From: Hydrogenophaga sp.
GTDB lineage: Bacteria; Pseudomonadota; Gammaproteobacteria; Burkholderiales; Burkholderiaceae_C
Length of the DNA stretch: 47,156 bases
Direction: 5' to 3'
NCBI GenBank assembly: GCA_030682835.1
Contig: JAUXNG010000052.1
Location: 1 to 47,156, forward strand
Shown: positions 39,809 to 47,156 of the stretch, in pieces
Layout: the number at the start of each line of letters is the position of its first letter
Numbering within the stretch: the stretch's first letter is position 1
Program-made: the position numbers and the translations under genes
Notes under the pieces: generated by a model
What the model was told of the DNA's origin: nothing
Database searches by the model: none
What the model saw: the letters and a program-made list of their open reading frames with translations, nothing else

Positions 39809-40750
39809 TCAGCCCGCCGGCTTCAGCCGCATGAAGCCGCCGAATTTGTCTGCCAGGTGGCTTTCGGCGTGTTCGAGCATGAAGTAGCGGAAGGCCTCAG
39901 CCGCGGGCGAGAGCAGCTTGGACAGGTTGTGCACCACGTTCCAGCCGCGCACGATGGGGGTGCCTTCCACATCGAGCACGGCAATGAGCTGGTGCTCCAG
40001 CTCCAGGCCGATGGTGTGCAGCGATAGAAAGCTCAGGCCCATCCCGGCCATCACGGCCTGCTTGATGGTTTCGTTGCTGGCCATCTCCATCACCACACGC
40101 GGCTCCAGGCGCGACTTGTCCAGGAATTTTTCCATCGCTGCCCGCGTGCCCGAGCCCCGCTCGCGCAGGATGAAGCCATAGGGCTGCAGGCTCTCCACCG
40201 TGGGATGCCCGACTTTGAGCAGCGGGTGGTCGATAGGCGCCACGAACACGTGTGGATGCGCGGCAAATGGCTCGGCACGGGTGGCCAGCTCGGTGGGCGG
40301 GCGGCCCATCACGGCGATGTCGACCTCGTTGGCCTGCAGCATTTTCACGAGCTGCTCCCGGTTGCCCACCGCCAGCCGGATCTCCACCCCTTCGTGTTCA
40401 CGGTGGAATTCGGCCAGCAGGCGGGGCAGGAAGTATTTCGCCGTGCTCACCATGCCAATGGTCAGGGTGCCCACTTCCAGCCGCTGCAGGCGGGCGGCCG
40501 CGTCTTCGGCGTCTTTCAGGGTGGCCAGCATTTTGCGGGCGTACACCAGCATGTACTCGCCCGCGGTGGTCAGCGCGACCTGGCGCCCGGTGCGCTCAAA
40601 CAGCGGCAGGCCGATGTGGCCCTCCAGTTCCTTCACCTGCATGGTCACGGCCGGCGGGGTGAGGTGCAGCACCTCGGCGGCCCGTGCAAAACTGAGCTGG
40701 CGTGCCACCTCGGTGAAAACCCTGAGCTGGCGGAAGGTGATGTTCTTCAT
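39809..40750 (-). CDS. cbbR: CbbR, LysR-type activator of the Calvin-cycle operon
   Basis: 313 residues. The N-terminal LysR helix-turn-helix (FRQLRVFTEVARQLSFARAAEVLHLTPPAVTMQVKELE read through about 6-45) is followed by the effector-binding domain with GTLTIGMVSTAKYFLPRLL and ERGSGTRAAMEKFL, both typical of CbbR. CbbR proteins sense metabolites such as RuBP, NADPH or PEP and activate divergent cbb genes. This gene diverges from cbbY across 112 bp of unusually AT-rich DNA, the expected arrangement. Whether it also controls cbbLSQO, 35 kb away, cannot be told from the window. Confidence 0.95.
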   Translation of the reverse strand: MKNITFRQLRVFTEVARQLSFARAAEVLHLTPPAVTMQVKELEGHIGLPLFERTGRQVALTTAGEYMLVYARKMLATLKDAEDAAARLQRLEVGTLTIGMVSTAKYFLPRLLAEFHREHEGVEIRLAVGNREQLVKMLQANEVDIAVMGRPPTELATRAEPFAAHPHVFVAPIDHPLLKVGHPTVESLQPYGFILRERGSGTRAAMEKFLDKSRLEPRVVMEMASNETIKQAVMAGMGLSFLSLHTIGLELEHQLIAVLDVEGTPIVRGWNVVHNLSKLLSPAAEAFRYFMLEHAESHLADKFGGFMRLKPAG

Positions 40751-40862
40751 TCAGGTATTGCTTAAGTTAAATCCAATTATTTGTGAATTTACCTTATTTA
40801 ATCAGCTGCCTATAGTCTGCCCATAACCCGCCTGCTGGTGGGGATTTTGGGAGGTTTTGAGC
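40751..40862 (+). promoter_or_regulatory. cbbR-cbbY divergent control region with a candidate cbb promoter
   Basis: AT-rich patch in GC-rich DNA. TTTACC (40788-40793) and TATAGT (40811-40816) are spaced by 17 nt and form a plausible promoter for cbbY-FPTZG. Just upstream, about 40760-40790, lie TTAAG, TTAAAT, AATTA and TGAATT tracts with several T-N11-A pairs, where a CbbR tetramer could bind next to the -35. A good ribosome site GGGAGG precedes the cbbY ATG. Confidence 0.6.
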
Positions 40863-41570
40863 ATGCTGAGCGCCCTGATCTTTGATGTGGACGGCACCCT
40901 GGCCGACACCGAAAGCGTGCACCTGCAGGCCTTCAACCACGCGTTTGCCCAGGAGGGGCTCGGCTGGCACTGGGACCTGGCGCACTACACGCGCCTGCTC
41001 GACATTTCCGGTGGCAAGGAACGCATGCTGCACCACTGGCAGCAGGTGAACCCCGGCCTGCGCGAGCTGCACAGCGGGGCGGTGCAGGCCACCATCGACC
41101 GGCTGCACGAGGTGAAGACGGCGTTCTACGAGCAGGCCGTGAATGACGGCGCCGTGCAGCTGCGCCCCGGCGTGCTGGCGCTGCTGAACGAAGCCAGCGC
41201 GGCCGGGCTTCAGCTGGCCATTGCCACCACCACCTCGCCGGTGAACATCGCGGCGCTGCTGCGCCGCGACCTTGGCGTTGACTGGCGCCGCCACTTCCGC
41301 GCCGTGGGCGACGCGAGCAACGCTCCCCTGAAAAAGCCGCATCCGCAGGTGTACCTGCGCGTGTTGAGCGACCTGGGCCTGGCCGCAGCCGACTGCATCG
41401 CTTTCGAGGATTCGGCCAACGGCCTGCGCGCAGCCCGGGCCGCCGGGCTGGCCACCGTCATCACGCCCAACAGCTTCACCGCCCACCACGATTTCACCGG
41501 CGCGCTGCGCGTCGTGCCCGACCTGAGCGACGTGAGCGTGGACCGCCTGCGCGAATGGCACGAACGCTGA
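40863..41570 (+). CDS. cbbY: CbbY, HAD-type sugar bisphosphate phosphatase
   Basis: 235 residues from the ATG at 40863 (an in-frame TTG lies 6 bp upstream, too near the GGGAGG). HAD motif I is [11 protein letters not shown] with D8 and D10, motif II is ATTTSPVN, the lysine segment is KKPHPQVYL and motif IV is [11 protein letters not shown]. CbbY removes xylulose-1,5-bisphosphate, a misfire product that inhibits RuBisCO. This is the first gene of the operon under CbbR. The cbbL-cbbS genes that precede it in Cupriavidus are absent here. Confidence 0.92.
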   Translation: MLSALIFDVDGTLADTESVHLQAFNHAFAQEGLGWHWDLAHYTRLLDISGGKERMLHHWQQVNPGLRELHSGAVQATIDRLHEVKTAFYEQAVNDGAVQLRPGVLALLNEASAAGLQLAIATTTSPVNIAALLRRDLGVDWRRHFRAVGDASNAPLKKPHPQVYLRVLSDLGLAAADCIAFEDSANGLRAARAAGLATVITPNSFTAHHDFTGALRVVPDLSDVSVDRLREWHER

Positions 41571-41610
41571 ACACCCGCCCCCCCCGACACGCACCACCCG
41601 GAAGAACCCC

Positions 41611-42708
41611 ATGCCTTTGTCCAGACGCTCCACCCTGACCCAGTTCCTGATCGAGGAACGCCGCCGCTTCCCCTCGGCCAGCGGCGACTTCAATGCCCTG
41701 ATCCTTGACGTGGCACTGGCCTGCAAGGCCATCGCCCGCGCCGTGGCATTCGGCGAGCTGGGCGGCATGCTTGGCAACCATGGCGCCGCCGGAACAGATG
41801 CTTCCGTCAACGTGCAGGGCGAAACGCAGAAGAAGCTCGACGTGATCAGCAATGAGATGTTCATCAGCGCCAACAACTGGGGTGGCCACCTGGCGGGCAT
41901 GGCGTCGGAAGAAATGGACGGGCCCTACCAGATACCGCGCAGCAGCCCGCGTGGCAAATACCTGCTGGTGTTCGACCCGCTCGACGGCTCCAGCAACATC
42001 GACGTGAACGTGTCGGTGGGCAGCGTCTTCTCGATCCTGCGCGCGCCGCAGGACGTGATCGACAGCGGGCGCGACGTCACCGCGGCCGATTTCCTGCAGC
42101 CGGGCACGCAGCAGCTGGCCGCGGGCTACGCCCTCTACGGTCCCACCACCATGCTGGTGCTGACCGTGGGGAATGGCGTCAACGGTTTCACGCTCGACCC
42201 CAACCTGGGCGAATTCAAGCTCACCCACCACCAGATCCAGGTGCCCGCCGACACGCAGGAATTCGCCATCAACGCGTCCAACAGCCGTTTCTGGGAAGCC
42301 CCTGTGAAGCGCTACGTGGACGAATGCCTGGCCGGGCGCACCGGCCCGCGCGAACAGGACTTCAACATGCGCTGGATCGCGTCCATGGTGGCTGAGGCCC
42401 ACCGCATCCTGATGCGCGGCGGCGTGTTCCTCTACCCGCGTGACACCAAGGACGCCGCCAAACCCGGCCGCCTGCGCCTGCTCTACGAAGCCAATCCCAT
42501 TGCCATGTTGATGGAGCAGGCCGGCGGACGCGCCAGTACCGGGCGCGAACCCATGCTCGGCGTTCAGCCCACCGGCCTTCACCAGCGCATCGGCCTGGTG
42601 TTTGGCAGCAAGCACGAAGTGGAGCGTATCGAGCGCTACCACCGCGAGCCGGTGGCGATGAAGGACAACACGCCGCTGTTTGCGGAGCGTTCCCTGTTCA
42701 GAGACTGA
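41611..42708 (+). CDS. cbbF: Fructose-1,6-bisphosphatase, class I
   Basis: 365 residues. It hydrolyses fructose-1,6-bisphosphate (and often sedoheptulose-1,7-bisphosphate in bacteria) in the regeneration phase. The metal site motif FDPLDGSSN is at 121-129, with [16 protein letters not shown] upstream (E71) and the substrate region YANP-like [17 protein letters not shown] near the C-terminus. The ribosome site is CGGAAGAA. It follows cbbY by 40 bp. Confidence 0.96.
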   Translation: MPLSRRSTLTQFLIEERRRFPSASGDFNALILDVALACKAIARAVAFGELGGMLGNHGAAGTDASVNVQGETQKKLDVISNEMFISANNWGGHLAGMASEEMDGPYQIPRSSPRGKYLLVFDPLDGSSNIDVNVSVGSVFSILRAPQDVIDSGRDVTAADFLQPGTQQLAAGYALYGPTTMLVLTVGNGVNGFTLDPNLGEFKLTHHQIQVPADTQEFAINASNSRFWEAPVKRYVDECLAGRTGPREQDFNMRWIASMVAEAHRILMRGGVFLYPRDTKDAAKPGRLRLLYEANPIAMLMEQAGGRASTGREPMLGVQPTGLHQRIGLVFGSKHEVERIERYHREPVAMKDNTPLFAERSLFRD

Positions 42709-42724
42709 TCGAGCCATCTGTTAC

Positions 42725-42798
42725 CCGTTCGGGCTGAGCTTGTCGAAGCCCTCATGCGATGTGCTCTTTGAGCACTTCGACGAGCTCAGTGCGAACGG
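42725..42798. repeat. Palindromic interspersed repeat between cbbF and cbbP
   Basis: Arms at 42725-42748 and 42775-42798 (24 nt each) form a near-perfect inverted repeat with three mismatches, starting CCGTTCGGGCTGAGC and ending GCGAACGG, with a 26-nt spacer. This family of CCGTTCGGGCTGAG palindromes is widespread between proteobacterial genes. Within the operon it could stabilise or attenuate the mRNA. Confidence 0.8.
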
Positions 42799-42828
42799 AA
42801 GTGTTGACAACCCAACGAAGGAAAGACC

Positions 42829-43713
42829 ATGTCCGAACGCCACCCCATCATCGCCATCACCGGCTCGTCCGGCGCCGGCACCTCCACCGTCACCCGCACC
42901 TTCCAGAACATCTTCCGGCGCGAGAACGTCACCGCCGGGATCATCGAAGGCGACAGCTTTCACCGCTTCGACCGCAAGGAAATGAAGATCAGGGCAGCCG
43001 AAGCCGAGAAGGCGGGCAACATGAATTTCAGCCATTTCGGCGCCGAGGCCAACCTGTTCGGCGAGATCGAAAACCTGTTTCGCACCTACAGCGAAACCGG
43101 GCAGGGCAAGAGCCGCAAGTACCTGCACAACGCCGAGGAGGCCGCGCCATACCAGCAGGAGCCCGGCACCTTCACGCCCTGGGAAGACCTGCCGCCCGAC
43201 ACCGACATGCTGTTCTACGAGGGCTTGCACGGCGCGGTGGTCACGCCCGAAGTCAACGTGGCGAAGTACCCCGACCTGCTGGTCGGCGTGGTGCCGGTGA
43301 TCAACCTGGAGTGGATCCAGAAGCTCTGGCGCGACAAGAACATGCGCGGCTACAGCGCCGACGCCGTGACCGACACCATCCTGCGCCGCATGCCCGACTA
43401 CGTGAACTTCATCACCCCGCAGTTCCAGCACACGCATGTGAACTTCCAGCGCGTGCCCATCGTGGACACGAGCAACCCCTTCGTGGCGCGCGATGTTCCC
43501 ACCGCCGACGAGAGCATGGTGGTGATCCGCTTTGCCAAGCCCAAAGGCATCGACTTCCCCTATCTGCTCAGCATGATCAACGGCTCGATGATGAGCCGCG
43601 CCAACACCATCGTGGTGCCCGGCGGAAAGATGGAACTGGCGATGCAGCTCATTTTTACCCCCTTCATCTGGCGCATGGTGGAGAGGAAAAAGCGTGCGAT
43701 GGGGCTGGCCTGA
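42829..43713 (+). CDS. cbbP: Phosphoribulokinase
   Basis: 294 residues, the length of the bacterial (class I) octameric enzyme. It phosphorylates ribulose-5-phosphate to RuBP, a step unique to the Calvin cycle. Walker A is GSSGAGTS at 12-19; IEGDSFHRFDRKEMK holds the catalytic aspartate, and MLFYEGLHGAVV and VNLEWIQKLWRDK-like segments are conserved (here INLEWIQKLWRDK). AAGGAAAG lies about 6 bases before the ATG. It follows the palindromic repeat after cbbF. Confidence 0.97.
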   Translation: MSERHPIIAITGSSGAGTSTVTRTFQNIFRRENVTAGIIEGDSFHRFDRKEMKIRAAEAEKAGNMNFSHFGAEANLFGEIENLFRTYSETGQGKSRKYLHNAEEAAPYQQEPGTFTPWEDLPPDTDMLFYEGLHGAVVTPEVNVAKYPDLLVGVVPVINLEWIQKLWRDKNMRGYSADAVTDTILRRMPDYVNFITPQFQHTHVNFQRVPIVDTSNPFVARDVPTADESMVVIRFAKPKGIDFPYLLSMINGSMMSRANTIVVPGGKMELAMQLIFTPFIWRMVERKKRAMGLA

Positions 43714-43740
43714 GTCTTCGATTTCCGCTCCTGAACGCCT

Positions 43741-43837
43741 GCCCCCCACCCCGCCTTCCCCCAGCGGGGGAAGGAGCAAAAGCCCGGGCGTCCCCGCACG
43801 GCTCCCTCCCCCGCTGGGGGAGGGCAGGGGTGGGGGC
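43741..43837. repeat. Nested palindromic repeat between cbbP and cbbT
   Basis: Two 37-nt arms (43741-43777 and 43801-43837) form an imperfect inverted repeat around a 23-nt spacer. Each arm is itself a 9+3+9 palindrome (CCTTCCCCC facing GGGGGAAGG; CCCTCCCCC facing GGGGGAGGG). It looks like a REP-pair or small non-autonomous element. It sits in the 180-bp gap of the operon. Confidence 0.8.
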
Positions 43838-43893
43838 CCGCCAGCGGACACCTCACTCAGAAACCAGAACCGCCAAATTCCCGAAGGTCAACG

Positions 43894-45902
43894 ATGAACT
43901 CACCATCTCCCGAACTCGCCCGCCAGATGGCCAACGCCATCCGCATGCTCGCCGTGGACGCTGTCGAAAAAGCGAAGAGCGGCCACCCCGGCGCGCCCAT
44001 GGGCATGGCCGACATGGCCGAGGTGCTGTGGAACCGGCACCTCAGGCACAACCCGGCCAACCCCCACTGGTCCGACCGCGACCGCTTCGTGCTGAGCAAC
44101 GGACACGGCTCCATGCTGCTCTACGCGCTGCTGCACCTTACCGGCTACGAACTGCCCATGGAGGAGTTGAAGAACTTTCGCCAGCTGCACAGCAAGACCG
44201 CCGGCCACCCCGAAGTGGGCATTACCCCTGGCGTGGAAACCACCACCGGCCCGCTGGGCCAGGGCCTGGCGAACGCGGTGGGCATGGCGCTGGCCGAGAG
44301 GCAGCTGGCCGCCGAGTTCAACCGGCCGGGCCACACCGTCGTCGATCACTTCACCTATGTGTTCATGGGCGACGGCTGCCTGATGGAAGGCATCAGCCAC
44401 GAGGTGTGTTCGCTCGCCGGCACATTGCGCCTGAGCAAGCTGGTGGCGTTCTACGACGACAACGGCATCTCGATTGACGGCCATGTGGAAGGCTGGTTCA
44501 CCGATGACACGCCGGCCCGTTTCAAAGCCTACGGCTGGCATGTCATCGCCAACGTGGACGGGCACGACCCGGTCGCCGTGGATGCGGCCCTGCGCGCCGC
44601 GAAACGACAGGCCGCAGAGCCCGACGGCAAGCCCACGCTGATCTGCTGCAAGACCGTCATCGGCCAGGGCTCACCGGGCAAAGCCGGCACACACGACGTG
44701 CACGGCGCTGCGCTGGGTGCGGCCGAGGTGCAGGCCACCCGCGAGGCACTGGGCTGGAGCGCCGCACCCTTCGAGCTGCCCGCTGATGTGGCCAGCGCCT
44801 GGAACGCGGTGGCGCGCGGTCGCCAGGCCGAAGCGGGCTGGCGCGACCGTTTCGAAACCTACCGTCAGCAGTACCCGGCGCAGGCCGCCGAGTTCGAGCG
44901 CCGCATGGCCGGCGAGCTGCACGCCGACTACGCCGTCCAGCTGCCCGCATTGCTCGCCTCCCTGGCCGCCCGCGCCGAGCCCTGCGCCACGCGCAAGGCC
45001 AGCCAGCACGCGCTGGACGCGCTTGCGCCCCTGTTGCCCGAGTTCTTCGGCGGCAGCGCCGACCTGACTGGCTCCAATCTCACCAACTTCAAGGGCTGCG
45101 TGAAGGCCGGGCGCGACACGCCGGGCAACCACATGAGCTACGGTGTGCGCGAATTCGGCATGGCCGCCCTCATGAACGGCCTGGCGCTGCACGGCGGTTT
45201 CATCCCCTACGGCGGCACCTTCCTCACCTTCAGCGACTACAGCCGCAACGCCATCCGCATGGCCGCGCTGATGAAGCAGCGCGTGATCCACGTGTTCACG
45301 CACGACAGCATCGGCCTGGGCGAGGACGGGCCTACGCACCAGAGCGTGGAGCATGTGCCCAGCCTGCGGCTCATCCCGCAGCTGGACGTGTGGCGCCCGG
45401 CGGACGGCCTGGAGACCGCCGTGGCCTGGGCCAGCGCCCTGGAGCGCCGTGATGGCCCGAGCGCCCTGTGCCTCTCGCGCCAGAACCTGCCCCGCGTGAC
45501 CGGGAACGTGCTCGCCGGCCAGATCCGCAAGGGCGGCTATGTGCTCTCGGGCATGGACGACCCGCAGGCGGTCATCCTCGCCACCGGCTCCGAGGTGGAA
45601 CTGGCCCTGCAGGCACAGGCCGCGCTGGCGGCAGAAGGCATCCGCACCCGCGTCGTCTCCATGCCCAGCACCAATGTGTTCGACCGCCAGCCGCGCGACT
45701 ACCAGGACGCCGTGCTGCCGCCCCGGCTGCCCGCCGTGGCCGTGGAGGCCGCCCACCCGGACTTCTGGCGCAAGTACGTGGGGCGCACCGGCGCGGTGGT
45801 CGGTATCGCCAGCTTCGGCGAGTCGGCCCCCGCCCCCGAGCTGTACCGGCACTTCGGCATCACATCGGCCGCGGTGGCCGCGGCCGTGGAGGCGGTGCTG
45901 GT

Positions 45903-45906
<4 letters not shown>
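43894..45906 (+). CDS. cbbT: Transketolase
   Basis: 670 residues, full length. Transfers two-carbon ketol units to regenerate pentose phosphates, with thiamine diphosphate. The TPP motif is MGDGCLMEG with GDG from 159, ending in DDN of [29 protein letters not shown] and the substrate histidines ([33 protein letters not shown]) are conserved, as is [17 protein letters not shown]. The GAAGG ribosome site precedes the ATG by 7 bases. Its stop overlaps the start of cbbZ by 4 bp (ATGA). Confidence 0.97.

Positions 45907-47156
<1,250 letters not shown>

Noticed and set aside
40857..40862. TTG start of cbbY 6 bp upstream of the ATG
   Set aside because: The GGGAGG ribosome site would be only about 4 bases away; the ATG at 40863 has the better spacing.

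Overview
The window is GC-rich chromosomal DNA from a betaproteobacterium. Gene content (form IA RuBisCO with cbbQ/cbbO, a CbbR-controlled Calvin operon, VanA/VanB, a Burkholderiales-type Crp/Fnr protein, a large DinG-like helicase) and three kinds of palindromic intergenic repeat suggest Comamonadaceae, most plausibly a Hydrogenophaga-like facultative autotroph. That placement is inference from gene content; no search was run.

Layout. (1) 1-4872: end of a RuBisCO operon, cbbL (5' truncated)-cbbS-cbbQ-cbbO. (2) 4862-8924: a multidomain sensor kinase divergent from an orphan periplasmic binding lipoprotein. (3) 8949-13303: ornithine cyclodeaminase with a divergent Lrp regulator, then vanA-vanB with an upstream MarR regulator and a palindromic operator. 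(4) 13369-19720: a nuclease-helicase fusion divergent from a small PD-(D/E)XK-like protein, a thioredoxin, an acyl-CoA ligase and a ParB-like protein. (5) 19908-22115: stress-type genes (PRC-barrel, CsbD, Crp/Fnr, hemerythrin-like). (6) 22343-35115: a glycan/envelope block with a GT2-like protein, a bactofilin-like protein, a WecB-like protein and a polytopic membrane protein on the + strand, convergent with a 2667-residue cyclic beta-glucan synthase-like protein. (7) 35423-39766: glycine-zipper lipoproteins, a lower-GC patch with a frameshifted ankyrin-like gene, small membrane proteins and slyX. (8) 39809-47156: cbbR divergent from cbbY-cbbF-cbbP-cbbT-cbbZ-cbbG (3' truncated).

The two ends act in one pathway. 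The right-hand operon regenerates ribulose-1,5-bisphosphate (phosphatase, phosphoribulokinase, transketolase, GAPDH) and removes by-products (CbbY, CbbZ). The left-hand operon encodes RuBisCO and its CbbQ/CbbO activase. About 35 kb of unrelated genes lie between them, and both operons point the same way.

The most unusual part is block 6. The three glycan-enzyme homologues are intact long ORFs, but by eye each lacks hallmark catalytic motifs of its family: the GT2 DxD and QxxRW, the WecB histidine segment, and in the giant protein the GT84 acidic motifs and the GH94 phosphorylase motifs. This could be a diverged or non-catalytic envelope system. A second oddity is an in-frame GC-rich repeat inside the VWA domain of cbbO.
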